Shown piece after piece: positions 11,686 to 23,189 of a stretch of DNA of 64,000 nt. The position numbers and the translations under genes were made by a program. The notes beneath the pieces are model-generated. The model saw only the letters and a list, made by a program, of their open reading frames with translations. It ran no database searches and was not told the origin of the DNA. Positions within the stretch are counted from its first letter, which is position 1. Each line of letters starts with the position of its first letter. This DNA comes from Paralvinella palmiformis (lineage: Eukaryota; Annelida; Polychaeta; Terebellida; Alvinellidae), in NCBI GenBank assembly GCA_025642065.1, contig JAODUP010000553.1:52501-116500 (forward strand), read 5' to 3'.

Positions 11686-12610
11686 CAGAGGGGAGATCGT
11701 TGTGCACTCGGCGCGACATACATGGGTCAGGTATGGTCACGGTTCACCGATTCTAGGTCCATTATAATACCAAAGTCCTGTATTTCAGGTAGAGTGACAC
11801 TAGATACAGTCTGGTGAACATTCAACGTAACGTGGACTGTACTTGTACGGACCAGGGACCGAGGACTGATATAACACAACGTGTGTTATACGTGACGGCA
11901 CTCTGACGTGTTTTCGGTGTTCATATGGCGTCAGACCTAACACTGTTGATATCAGATGTGTTTATGTCCGGATATCGAGTTATATTAACACGTCAGTCAG
12001 TTCTGTGATCATGTTTACCTTATTGATAACATCCGTGATTGGATAACTGTGAAGGTGTGTATAGAAGGTAAGGTACAGGTAACACCACGTGTAGGTGGGG
12101 TGCTGTGTGTGTGTGTGTGTGTGTGTAATAGTAGTGTATAAACAAATACTGGCACACATAATCAAAAACTGTGAATTGAATCCTTGACTGATTCATCAGT
12201 TTATTAAAGTCAGAGTTGCGCGAATTTTCTGTCTGATATCACCGGTAAGCATATATATATATATATATATATATATATCCTTTCACCTTTCCAGGTGTCT
12301 ATCTATATGTCTGTTTGTCTTCAATATGTCTATAGTTATCCAGCAAATATTCTTATAACACACAGGATATTCACCTTTGCCTAAAATGGTGTGTGTGTGT
12401 GTGCGCGTGTGTGTATTGACATGAAGACTTTAGATGTATGTACAAAGTAATATACTTTCAGTGCCCATATTTTTAAATAACTGTTACAAGAGTTACCTGG
12501 ATCACCTCTAATTGTTCGCTTCCTCATAGAGAGTAACTCTAAAAAATGAGAATGTTGAAGGAATCGCAAATGTCCAGTCCACTCTTTGAGTGACACTCAT
12601 AATCCAGAAG
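10966..12610. other. intergenic region with microsatellites
   Basis: No gene is seen. It contains a (GAT)n(AAT)n run at about 11175-11228, (CAGT)n at about 11437-11452, (CA)n(GA)n at 11650-11688, (GT)n at 12107-12126 and (TA)n at 12251-12279. Confidence 0.55.
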
Positions 12611-12611
12611 C

Positions 12612-12858
12612 CTGGTCCACTGAGTTGCAGATCAGTATCTAGATCAGTCCACCCAGCCGTCAGTCAGTATATGGCTCAGTCCATCCAACTGACAGTCAGT
12701 ATCCGGATAAGTCCAGTCACCTTAAGTCAGTATCTGGAGCAGTCCACCCAGCTGTCAATCATTAGCTGGATCAGTCCACCCATCTGTCAATCAGTATCTG
12801 GATTAGTCCACCCAGCTGTCAGTCAGTATCTGGATCAGTCCACCCAGCTGTCAATCTA
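12612..12858. repeat. 32-nt minisatellite, about 7.5 units
   Basis: Degenerate units begin agtccacccagctgtcaatc and end near agtatctggatc. Later units are more alike than earlier ones. The array carries an open frame that is only a by-product of the repeat. Confidence 0.85.
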
Positions 12859-13770
12859 ATTCGGTTATAAAATGAATTTACTTGGGAAGCTGTACATGTA
12901 TATGTATTGTACTTCTACTGGACTGAAGGTGTTAAAATAATTACTTCAGTCAGAAGACTGCTGATGTAGTATTTGTAGAAAGATTCTACAAATATATCAA
13001 GTTAGAATAGAATATTTTGTGTCACAGTTGATTATCTGTTGATGGTCACATATTTTGTCAGAATTATTTTGTCAAACTTGATTGGAGTCTGGCACAAAGT
13101 CACAGAGTGGAAGGTCTACTATATTATATAATCAAAGGGTTACTGTACGTTTAGTTCGTGAAAGCTCTGCCTCGTCAGCTATGTAGGTCATGTCAGTTAT
13201 TGCTGATGTGTTAAAAAAATACCATTCAAGTGTGTGATGTTTATATTATGTGTCTTGACACCCAAACACTGCATAAATAAGACTTAATAAATAAACGTCT
13301 ATACAGATAGTTTTCACAAATCAATAAATGATTTAACTCGCAACCTCATGCACTTTTTCTATTTTAAGACATTAGCCATTAAATTAAATATCATGCAAAC
13401 CAAATTGGGTAAAAATCTTACAGTATTAATAATAATAATAACAATAATAATAACGATAACAATAATAACAATAATAATAATAACAATAATATTAATAATA
13501 ATTATCTTCTTTTCATTCACTAACTAGCTGATTGGCTATGGCATTGTGGTCTATTACAGTGCACCGTGCAGCTCAATACTTCTGACTTAAGGAATGGTCT
13601 ATGAAGGGGATAATAATAATAATAATAATAATTATGACAACAATAATAATACTATAAATTTACCCTTCCCTAACTATTTGGAGCCATTCAAAGCCAATGT
13701 ACAGTGAAATACACAATAAGACACAACATTCGTGTGGATATTATTTTTAATGAATCACTGGATTATATCA
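12859..13770. other. intergenic region, AAT-rich
   Basis: No gene is seen. Imperfect (AAT/AAC)n tracts lie at about 13424-13503 and 13610-13652. Confidence 0.55.
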
Positions 13771-13838
13771 CACACAAACACACACCACACATACCACACA
13801 CAAACACACCACACACAAACACACACACCATACACACC

Positions 13839-13879
<41 letters not shown>

Positions 13880-13918
13880 ATACATACAATCACAGAGAGA
13901 GATAGAGACATACACACA

Positions 13919-13956
<38 letters not shown>

Positions 13957-14036
13957 CAGAGAGAGAGAGAGAGAGAGACATACATACACTCACAGAGAGA
14001 GATAGAGACATACACACGCACACACACACACACACA

Positions 14037-14094
<58 letters not shown>

Positions 14095-14153
14095 TACATA
14101 CACTCATAGAGAGAGATAGAGACATACACACACACACACAGATATATATATAT

Positions 14154-14191
<38 letters not shown>

Positions 14192-14193
14192 AT
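13771..14193. repeat. higher-order compound microsatellite (CA, GA, TA)
   Basis: A block starting with catacatacactcacagaga, then (CA)n, (TA)n and (GA)n, is repeated from about 13880, 13979 and 14094, with a last start near 14189. The period is about 95-115 bases. The dinucleotide arrays sit inside a longer repeated unit rather than being independent. Confidence 0.85.
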
Positions 14194-14398
14194 ACATACA
14201 CACTGATATAGATTCAATTTATTAGTTATAATAAAATTATTAAAAGCTGTCAGTTAAAACCAAAAAAGAGAGTGACAACAGAATTATCCTACATTTGATT
14301 CTCTGTTTATGTAATATATAATATTATGCAGGATACATCATCTGGATTATTGTCTCTCTAATATAAGTTATATTCATCCTCAGTATGTAAACATTGTT

Positions 14399-14438
<40 letters not shown>

Positions 14439-15483
14439 TATTCAGAATGCCCTTATTAAAGGACTTGCCAGGACATGTTCATCTGTAGGGAAAATCCCAT
14501 AAACGCAGATAGGACTAGGATTTAAGTCCTAACCTGGAAGTTGAGGTTTGCTATTAGAACGTCCTGAATACTTTACCCTGTAAATATTCAACCAGCCATG
14601 TCATAACAGGATGTTATTTGGATAATGTTACCTTTACTATCTTTTTATATATATATATATATATATTGACCACGTAAGTTTGGTATCATACACCTGCCAC
14701 GCCGCGGAGACTACTGCAAGGAGATAAGAGAAGATCACTTTATCTGAAGGTCATTACTTGTTATCAATATTTGTTTGACATGCGACATATGTCAGGTGAT
14801 TGACATGTTTACTGATAGGAAAATGGATGCGTCAGATGACTTCGTTATCTTATAGAGAAATGTGGGTTTTTTTCTCAATTCTGTGTTATCTAACATATCA
14901 TGTTTTATTTCCTGTCTCGTTCAGGAACGATCAGCTTTTCTAGGAGGCGTCGTCATGTGTATCATACCGTTTTTCCTTTTCACGCCATTTCCAAATCATA
15001 ACGGATTTTGTTTTGTTATTTTGACGTTTTTTAACACGAACTTACATATGTAGAGGCCTAATGTATATTTTTTGTTTAAATTTGTTTGGAAGTATTACAT
15101 TTCGTTTGAGAATACTTCCTATCGTTACTGATATGTTGGGAGATGATCATGTTTTTATTCTGACATCCTTTTCATCTTATAATATAGATACCATAACAAC
15201 AACGATATCATGATATAATATTGTCCTGGAGTCAGAAAATCCTCTTGGGATCATATCTAGGCATGTTGACATAATATTTATGTCGTACTAACGACTTCAT
15301 ATTGCAACGTATTGATGTAGCATATTGATGTAACATCTTGATGTCATAACATTTCGGTGTCATAAAATCATTTTGATATTAAACTAACAACAACAAAAAC
15401 AGCTACAAGATAAACAACAACAACAATAATAATAATTATTATTATTATTATTATTATGTAGATTTTAAAAGTACTCTTACTAG
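14194..15483. other. intergenic region
   Basis: No gene is seen. (TA)n tracts lie at 14403-14436 and 14644-14666, and an (AAT)n/(ATT)n palindromic run lies at about 15424-15457. Confidence 0.55.
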
Positions 15484-15500
15484 CAGTAGCCATTCAAAGA

Positions 15501-15689
15501 TGATGATGATGATTGATATTTTACGGCCACTTTTGTGCACAAGGTATGCTAAATGGGCCGAGCGACCTCCAAACGTAATGAGACGAAGCGAAAGACGAAA
15601 CAACCTTCAGATATGCCCACGCCGGGATTCGAACACGGGTGCTAGTGATCTGTGGTTCAACACGCTACCGCTAGACCACGGAGGCGTCC
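15501..15689 (-). mobile_element. SINE family A copy 4, full length, 17-bp target-site duplication
   Basis: On the minus strand the order is tRNA-like head with A box (tggtctagcggtag) and B box (gttcgaatcc), family body, then an ATC tail. The direct repeat cagtagccattcaaaga lies at 15484-15500 and 15690-15706 and fixes both ends exactly. Confidence 0.95.
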
Positions 15690-15759
15690 CAGTAGCCATT
15701 CAAAGAAACTTAAGTAAAATTACCTAATAACATAACACTATACTTCTACATGTGAATAT

Positions 15760-15952
15760 AGGGGCGCCTCCGTGGTCTAGCGGTAGCATGTTGGACCACG
15801 GATCACTACCACCCGTGTTCGAATCTCGGCGTGGGCATACCTGAAGGTTGTTTATTCTTTTACTTCGCCCCATTACCTTTGGAGGTCGCTCGGCCCAGTT
15901 AGCCTACCATGTGCACAAAGGTGGCCTTAAAACACCAATTATCGTCATCATG
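15760..15952 (+). mobile_element. SINE family A copy 5, full length
   Basis: The head is ggcgcctccgtggtctagcg, the B box is gttcgaatc, and the body and ATC tail follow. The flanking repeat is tacatgtgaatat (15747-15759) and tacatgtgaagat (15953-15965). It stands head to head with copy 4, 70 bases away. Confidence 0.93.
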
Positions 15953-15965
15953 TACATGTGAAGAT

Positions 15966-17478
15966 TTCAAGAACTAGCGGATAAACGTTTAGTTTATCCC
16001 ATCGAGCTAATCACGGATTATGTCAGTATAACATAGACGAAGCCCAAGTTAAGTTGATGAACGAACGATATTGGGGTCCAAAAGAGACCTACATATTTAA
16101 CTGAGATACACTTAAAAAGTTAGAATGAAATGTTTTAGTGTTGAAGCATAATCTTATTGGCCCTCAAATTGTGAATAACTGGTGAATATCTTGTTAGGAT
16201 CGATCGAATTATTATTGAATATGGCAACGGCTCATATTGTTAGACCCGATGACCAAAATTGAGCCTGTCATCCTACGTTTAGAAGGACTATGACCAAAAA
16301 TTATAAATCCAAATGCCTTGAGGTATGTCAAAATCTGAAGGCTGATTTAAACTGACGGCATAAAGGTAATTGAACCCGTGATGTCATGATCAGATCCCAC
16401 AAAGACATCGACTGAGCAGCAGAACTTTTGACAAATTCAAAAACTAGGAAGAACATACGTTGTTCACGTTTAAACCGAACATCTCGCGATACTGAGATCG
16501 ATTTTCACGGCCAACAAACGCCATTTCGGTATCGTTCCATCACCTTGACGTAAGCTCGACATAATAAGATCTGATCACGTTGACACAGACGGTGTCAGAT
16601 AATCTGAAGGCTCGTGGAGACAGCTGTGAGTAGAATAAACCTGTCTAGTTACAGCGTAATAATGGGCTATTGTTGTTACCCCCGATAACAGTATTTTGAT
16701 TACCGGCTTATCCGACAGGTGTCGCCTTATGCTAACTCTACGATTTGAGCTCCGGATGTAGCATTGATGGAGAATGTTTGGTTTATCTTGGCGAGAATCT
16801 GTAGATTGCCATTGTTTTACAACTAGAATATAGAAATAGTCGGGGGCCTGCTCTCTATATAAATAAAACGATCACGCCGATGCCGTTTATTTATGAATGA
16901 AACATCCCACAGAAAAGTAAGAACTGGGATTGTCACCCACCGATCTAGTATTAACAAAGGCGGACTCTCTCTATTTGATTGACAAGAGTTCTTGCGTGAG
17001 ATCGTTATCGATAAAATCACACGAGAGAGGGTGGGATTTGTTCGTATTGGAACCCCCCCCCACACACACACACACACACACCAAACATCCCTTACCAATA
17101 CCCGTCCTCATTGAACTAGACCATTTATAATTATGACAAGTCGTATTGGTACGTCTAATCAGTACGCTCCGTTTATTATCCTGTTTTCAGTTTCGGTCGG
17201 ATGACTCGACCTCCGCTAGACGTCGCTGCTGCTCACACATGCGTAGGAAGACGACTATCGAGTCGTGGGGCTCCGAGGCGTTAAGCAAGTCGTTGATAAG
17301 GTTTGTCATGATTCACGTGTCTACTTCGTTTTATTATTCGACTCATAGCCAAAACTAACTCGACCAGAGACAGTTGAAGTTGAGTTGGAGCTGGAGCTTT
17401 TATAATCGAAAATTCAGGCGCGATATTTTCGGATGATAACAGTATCCACTTTAGTAATTGCTGGATTTAACTGAGGTT
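15966..17478. other. 5' flank of the glycosyltransferase gene region
   Basis: No gene is firmly supported. Base composition is more even than average from about 16540 to 17420. A block at 17191-17300 has a good acceptor (cctgttttcag) and a fair donor (aag/gtttgt) and might be an exon or a 5' UTR exon. Confidence 0.35.
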
Positions 17479-17481
17479 TTG

Positions 17482-17536
<55 letters not shown>

Positions 17537-17551
17537 CGTGTGTGTGTGTGT

Positions 17552-17572
17552 CAGTTAATCTGTATAATCGAG

Positions 17573-17609
<37 letters not shown>

Positions 17610-18036
17610 GCCCTGGTAGCGCAGTTAGTTAGAGCGTAAGATTCGTAGCCGAACGGTCGGGTTCGAGGCTCCGTGAGCTGCAATGCTGTCATGTGGCGAG
17701 TGGTTCACTCATCTATAAAAAATGAGTACCTGACAGGACGCGATGGCTAAGTGTTTGAGTAACGCTTTACGCCTATAATGGCAGCATGCGTTGTATACTC
17801 CCATGGCAGTTGAGATGGGTGCTGGGTGGAAGTATGAGTCAGGGATAATAATATTGTAAATAATATTGTAAAGCGCATTAGAGCAGCTTCTAGCTGAATA
17901 GGGCGCTATATAAATATCACATGTTATTATTATTATTATTATTACATATTACCTGAAATTTTCAGGTAATATGTATTAAATCTCAGTTACCAATATTTCA
18001 GGTAATAACATATTACGTGATTATACAGATTAACTG

Positions 18037-18037
<1 letters not shown>
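17552..18037. repeat. composite repeat with inverted ends, carrying a SINE
   Basis: cagttaatctgtataatc near 17552-17570 matches the reverse complement of gattatacagattaactg near 18019-18036. Both ends are bordered by (GT)n or (AT)n arrays. Inside lie SINE B copy 1 and a near-perfect 31-base palindrome at about 17943-17974 (tattacctgaaa...tttcaggtaata). Confidence 0.6.
17607..17944 (+). mobile_element. SINE family B copy 1, full length
   Basis: The tRNA-like head (ggtagcgcagttagttagag, B box ggttcgag) is followed by a body of about 250 bases. It ends with agggcgctatataaatat and an (ATT)n tail. An (AT)n array directly precedes the head. Confidence 0.85.
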
Positions 18038-18076
<39 letters not shown>

Positions 18077-18340
18077 CGCGCGTACACTCACATATATGTA
18101 CACACACACCACTTTGGGAAAATATTGTACGCGATTGTTTGAAATTACTCAAATTACTAAATCCACTTCTGGTGACGTCATAAAATGCCGTTAACGTTCA
18201 GTTTTGATGACAACTCGTCCATATGTTATTTCTAATTTACTCGCCGAACATTATATCCAAGAGTCAACGACATTCTTTGTTTAGATCCCGATCGCTGCCT
18301 AACAGTCCCGTCCTATATTTCCAGACCGGTCAAAATCAGG

Positions 18341-20138
18341 ATGCAGTGTTCTACCAGACTATTGGTCGTGACGGTGTTTCTGGGCCTCTATCTGGTCTTT
18401 ACGGCCTTCCTCGCCAAGGTGGAACACAGCTGCCCTACTCTGGAACAGCTCGTTCTGCTCGACGAGAACAAGCCGTTCGCCAACGCCCTCCAGCGGATGG
18501 CCAGCGCCGTGAACCAGTCGTCGTTCGATCCGGAGATCACCGGGCCGCTGGTCAAACTCGGGATCGACCTGCCCGCTCCAGTCCCGGATGTCAGCCGGAA
18601 GCCGCCGATCCCGGCGCCGACGGTCCACGCCCACGAACGGCTCGCCGTGAGCGACCTCTTGCGGCCGGAATACGCACCGAATAACGTCTTCTACGTGTGG
18701 TGCGGCCGTCGGTGGTTTGAGTTCCATCACTACCTTAGCGTGATGAGTACCATCAGAGAATTCCGGCCAGATAATATCATATTCTTCTACGACGAACAAC
18801 CGGTCCTGGACTCGTGGATGTACAACACGTGGTTCGACGAGCTTCGCGCCGACTATCCGTTCTTCCGGCTCTGGCAGCTGAACGACGCCGACCGGAAGGA
18901 GGCCTGCAGCGACCAATCGGCGACCGTCAACCAGAAGTTCATCAATGGTTTGTTGACCTACCGTGGCGGCATCTACGTACACGAATCGACCATCCTCTCC
19001 AGGATACCGGTCTGGTTCCGGAATCACAGCCTCATCGACGCTATCGATCGGGATACGGGTCGGGGGTTTATGCTGAGCCAGCGCGGTATTCCCGGAAGGA
19101 ACGTGCCCGTGGACGACATCCTCCGGGCTAAGGAGTACCACACGCTGAGCGTACGATGTAGTACCGTGACCGAGTACGTCAAGGCGTACCGGAAGCCGAT
19201 GTGTGTCAGCGTCTCGGAGCCATTCTTCCCGAAAGACATCTGGGAGTTGGACAACTCGTTCGGTCGGCTCGTACGGCGCGTGTTCTACACCAATCCGGAC
19301 ATACGACGTCCGAACAAGTCCTACGACCAGCTGATCCCGAACATCGCTCACATCGTTTGGCTTGGGGGCGGCAAGATGGACTTTCTGTTCTACCTGTGCG
19401 TGCTCAGTTTGGTCTACGTCGCCGAAGTGGATAAAGTATATATCCACGGCGACGCGCCCCCTGCCGGGCCTTACTGGGATAGGATCAAGAGCAACGAGAA
19501 GGTATCGCTCATCTATCGTGATTCGCCCGGCATGATCTACGGCACGAAGGTAGACATCATATCCCACGTGACCGACGTCTGGCGCGTCGACTTTATGGTG
19601 AGGTATGGCGGCATCTACGTCGACACGGACACCGTGTTCGTGAAGCCGCTCGACCGCGAGATCCGCGCCTACGACGCGGTTGGATCCTACGATTGGACCT
19701 ACTGGAATCCGCCCTTTCCCGACACGATCAACTTCGGCGTGGCGATCGGCAAGCGGAACCCCTCCCTACTGGCACGAGTTCCAGAAGTCCATGAAATGGT
19801 TCGTGGACAAGGATTGGTCGTGGAACGGCCTTCGCCAGCCGTACCGGATCAAGGAACGCCATCCGGAGCTGGTCGAGATCAATCCCCACCTGCAGGTGAT
19901 CTGCTTCGAGGCGAAGTGTCACCCCACCTGGTGGCCGAATTATCACGACGAGAACGTGCACCATATGAATTCGAACAGCATCAAAGACTGGTTGAATGAT
20001 ACGTATGCCTTCCACTGGACCTTACCAACACCCTATGAACTCCTCAGTGAGGAAAATCTGCTAAAATCGAACTCGACTTTTGCAGAAATAGGAAAATATA
20101 TACTCAGAAAGGCTGGCTTATGGCGGCTGTCAGCTTGA
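18341..20138 (+). CDS. tandem GT-A (GT32-like, DXD) glycosyltransferase, frameshifted
   Basis: ATG at 18341 begins a type II signal anchor (LLVVTVFLGLYLVFTAFLA, residues 7-25), as in Golgi glycosyltransferases. A proline-rich stem runs to about residue 110. Module 1 (about 115-250) has the fold-like landmarks VFYVWCGRRWF and YRGGIYVHES, but HES stands where a DXD should be. Module 2 (about 333 onward) has AHIVWLGGG, HGD and RYGGIYVDTD, so D428-T-D430 is an intact metal and nucleotide-sugar DXD motif; NFGVAIG follows. After residue 474 homology continues only in the next frame (YWHEFQKSMKWFVDKDWSW...) to TGA at 20136-20138. One extra base in the C-rich 19757-19766 (aacccctccc) accounts for this. 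With it, the first frame ends at 19999 after 552 residues; without it the protein would be 598. The acceptor and donor sugars are unknown. The gene is GC-rich, and the coding part has no intron. ccag just upstream (to 18324) may be the acceptor of a 5' UTR intron. Confidence 0.85.
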
Positions 20139-20192
20139 TTGTAGAGAATTGTTCTTAATAATTTTATGCATGTGAGGTAAATAATATAGTAA

Positions 20193-20202
20193 AATGTGTG
20201 TC

Positions 20203-20234
<32 letters not shown>
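20193..20234. repeat. (GT)n array in the 3' UTR
   Basis: A (GT/CT)n tract begins about 55 bases after the glycosyltransferase stop codon. Confidence 0.85.
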
Positions 20235-20235
<1 letters not shown>

Positions 20236-20673
20236 TCCCTCACAGACCAGACTTACATGTTATCCAAATATACGTTCAGTTTCCTGATGTTGACCTTGAC
20301 CTTCAGTCCTCATCAACACCTTTGTTCACAATTTTCGGTTGGCGCCATCTTTTGCTTTCATTTAAAATGATTGGAATGACCGTCTACCGTATAATCTGTC
20401 GTTTCCGATCTGTTCACGTCCGTGAAATCTGCACCGAGCTGTTTACACGTCACACTGTATGGTATATTAATGCTTATTATGTCAAGTATTTCGGTTTGGT
20501 TTATGCCAGAATCCACAGGACTCTGATGGGATACAGTATTGTATTGTGTTATACAGAAGAGCAAAATATCACGCCAAGATAAGGTGCACGCCCGCACGCA
20601 CCCATCTCCTGGTTGCTTGTCCGGTGTTCATACGGTATTACGATACTCAAATGTTCTGAGCTTTTCGCTTGAA

Positions 20674-20679
20674 AATAAA
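20674..20679 (+). terminator. possible polyadenylation signal AATAAA
   Basis: This AATAAA lies about 535 bases after the glycosyltransferase stop codon, followed within 40 bases by a T-rich stretch (tgttgttgtctttttgtct). It is a plausible 3' end but unproven. Confidence 0.35.
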
Positions 20680-20764
20680 TCTAGGTGTGCCCTGATTGAC
20701 TTGATGTAATGTTGTTGTCTTTTTGTCTAACAAAGCCAGATATAATCCCTTCTTTGAACGGGGC

Positions 20765-20872
20765 TTAGAAATAAGCTGAGGCAAACCCATCCCACAAATA
20801 CAGCTACGAGTCGGATTCGAACTCATAATCTGGCGGTTTGCAACTCAGTGCTCTAACCACTGGGCCATCGGA
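20765..20872 (-). mobile_element. tRNA-headed SINE, family D copy 1
   Basis: The minus strand reads gatggcccagtggttagagc (A-box side), then ttgcaaaccgcc, then gagttcgaatccg (B box). There is no paired acceptor stem, so this is a SINE head rather than a functional tRNA gene. Confidence 0.55.
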
Positions 20873-21119
20873 AAATCATACAGACATGTAGATGATAAAT
20901 CACTGATGTAGTGCCGGGATAATAGTAAGGTAGTGGTGGCGAGCCTGACTCGTGTGATATACAGACGATTCAGAAATCGAGAATGATTTGACTGAATCAC
21001 TCGTGAAAATCAGTATCTTTACCCGTCCAATTACATGTTGCATTTTGTAGTGATACTTGTCACCAACAAAATGTTCACCAAATATGTATGGTGTGCTGGT
21101 AGGATGCCTTTCTAAAGCT

Positions 21120-21287
21120 TCGAGCGTTTCCATGGTCTAACTAGTAGTGGGGTTGGCCACACATCTCAACCACCCGAGTTCAAATCTCGGCGAGACCACT
21201 TCTGGAGGGTGTTTCATCTTTGACTTCGCCTCATTACATTTAGACTACTTCATGCACAAAATTGACCGTAAAACATCAAGCATCTAG
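21120..21287 (+). mobile_element. SINE family A copy 6, diverged
   Basis: Degraded head (tccatggtctaactagtag), B box gttcaaatctcgg, body segments tgtttcatctttgacttcgc and ccgtaaaacatcaa. It is among the most diverged copies. Confidence 0.75.
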
Positions 21288-21439
21288 ACCTTCCGTATAT
21301 ATTTCTAGAACACGGTAGAGAAAATGGGATTTAAATATTGCTAAATGATGCGCTAACCGTCAACCGCGGGTGTCCTTTGATATGTAAGTTAATCCTTCAA
21401 AGTAAGTTGCCATAAATCAGACTTTTTAACATCTGTCAA

Positions 21440-21627
21440 TCGCCTCCGTGGCCTAGTTGGTAGCGCTTTGGACCACAGATCATTCCCACCCAAGTTCAAA
21501 TCTCGGCCTGGGCATATCTGAAGGGTGTTTCATCTTTGACTTCGCTGCATTACATATGGTGGTCGCTCGGCCCATTTAGCCTATCATTTACACAAAAGTG
21601 GCCGTAAAACATCAATCATCGTCATCC
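21440..21627 (+). mobile_element. SINE family A copy 7
   Basis: Head cgcctccgtggcctagttgg, B box gttcaaatctcgg, body and an atcaatcatcgtcatc tail. It follows copy 6 in the same orientation about 150 bases on. Confidence 0.88.
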
Positions 21628-22725
21628 GGTGATGATTGATGTGGTGTAGGCTATCAACAAGAAGACACTTTCTAAACATTGAATGTTTGATTGTGTATTT
21701 TGCCAAGAGAACAACGATCTTCTGTTTTAGATTACATGTACCTACAAGACGACAAAAATCCCCTATAAGGGCTATGCCCAATAGGCGACAATGTCAAGGG
21801 TCAGCACCCGAAAATTAGGCAAGACAAGAAGACATTGGTCGACGACAGAATTTGTACTTGATAGATAGGCACTCACAGAATATAATCAAATACAACTCTT
21901 GTTCTTATCCACATTTATCTAAAGTGCTATCCTTTTTCCGATCGAGCCTTTTTCGTATATTCCTTTTTAGTCACTGAATAGTCTTTGAATACGGAAGACT
22001 TATAATAAACTATCATTGTTCTAACCCCCAACTGCATTTATTGTTATTCAAACTAATGAAATCTTGGTCCTTTTGCTGGACGACAGACTTCCGAGGTGGC
22101 GATCCTTTCACAAAATGACTGCCTTTAAACTTCTTCCTTTCTATTGACGACAGGGAGCAAATTTTGAAGACTAGAAACTGCCTTTTAACAACAAGAAGAA
22201 CAACAAATAGTTCCAAGCATTCTGAATCATCACCATCTTCAGCAGCAGCAGCAGCATCGTCATCTTCTTTATTTCATATTATTAACAATATAAAGCAGAA
22301 TACAAGCAAAAATACTGACAAAATTAATTAAAATCGATTATTGTTATACAAGCCAATATCAATCATTTATTTTAGCGAAACGATCTTAAGCAGTAAAGTG
22401 ATCAATCAGTGAAACGCATTATAATATTTATGTGCGGGATGATTCTCCACCCTGTGAACGGTATCCAGACGATATCCCACGGTACAAAATCTACCCGGAC
22501 ATAATCCCACGGTACTAAATACCACAGGACATAATCCCAGAAAGTGAAAAGAAAGACAAAATCCCACACAAAATTTAAACACTTTATTTTTTATTTGCGC
22601 AATACAATTAAATGACTATTTTTCTCTATGTATTACCGGATATTAAATGGAAAATTGTCACTATTCTGATTCTGTGTTCATAGAGAATCTTTCCAGCTGA
22701 TATTGTAGTCAACACCATGAAGAAG
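21628..22725. other. intergenic region
   Basis: No gene is seen. At 22460-22530 the phrase ataatcccacggtac is repeated in degenerate form, perhaps a small tandem duplication. Confidence 0.5.
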
Positions 22726-23175
22726 CTATATAACTGTCTTACGTCCTGATTGGCGATCCTGGCACAGGATGAGTAGGCGGTCTAGAATCTTCTGCTTTCG
22801 TCTGACTCGCTCTGTAGGTGGATTCCCAATCAAGTCCTCATTGATGATTTGTGGGTGCGAACAAAGCAGTCCCCCATCAATCAGTATCCAAATGGTTGGA
22901 TGGCCGTATCCAATAAGGTGGGTGAGGCGATTGTTCCAGCCCTCACACTGGTTGTTGGTGCGTTGCTCACCAGCGAGAATAGCCTCGTGGACGTTCCACA
23001 CAGCTGGTGGGTAAAGTGGAGGAATCCTCTTGACCTGAATGGAGGAGATAAATACGTTCGCTACTTCTTTGGATCTTTCACTACGCAGCGCCACTTTCGT
23101 CAGAGCGCAGTACAAGCTGATAACAGGTGTATGGAAATGCCGAAACCATTTTCCCCACGAAAGGGTCTGTTTTCT
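22726..23175 (-). pseudogene. MULE-like transposase C-terminal fragment
   Basis: The minus strand translates to a segment containing PPLYPPAVWNVHEAI, then RTNNQCEGWNNRLTHLIG and HPTIWILI, then RVRRKQKILDRL, closing at 22726. The (R)TNN.(C/V)EGWH/NNR...H..IW block is characteristic of the C-terminal half of animal MULE-type transposases. Upstream catalytic parts are absent, and a SINE A copy lies immediately 5' (23190-23364), its tail pointing at the fragment with the frame still open across the junction. The fragment is an open but incomplete relic; a domesticated derivative is possible but unsupported. Confidence 0.6.
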
Positions 23176-23189
23176 GAGGATGTAACATG

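Noticed and set aside
13704..14225. Long frames of Arg-Glu, Ser-Leu and Tyr-Ile repeats on both strands
   Set aside because: They are translations of GA, TC and TA microsatellites.
15501..15689. Functional tRNA gene
   Set aside because: A and B boxes are present, but there is no paired acceptor stem, and the sequence continues into a SINE body with a target-site duplication. The same holds for the other tRNA-like heads.
18359..19567. 402-codon open frame on the minus strand
   Set aside because: It is antisense to the glycosyltransferase, whose membrane anchor and DXD motif are clear. GC-rich coding DNA often keeps the opposite frame open.
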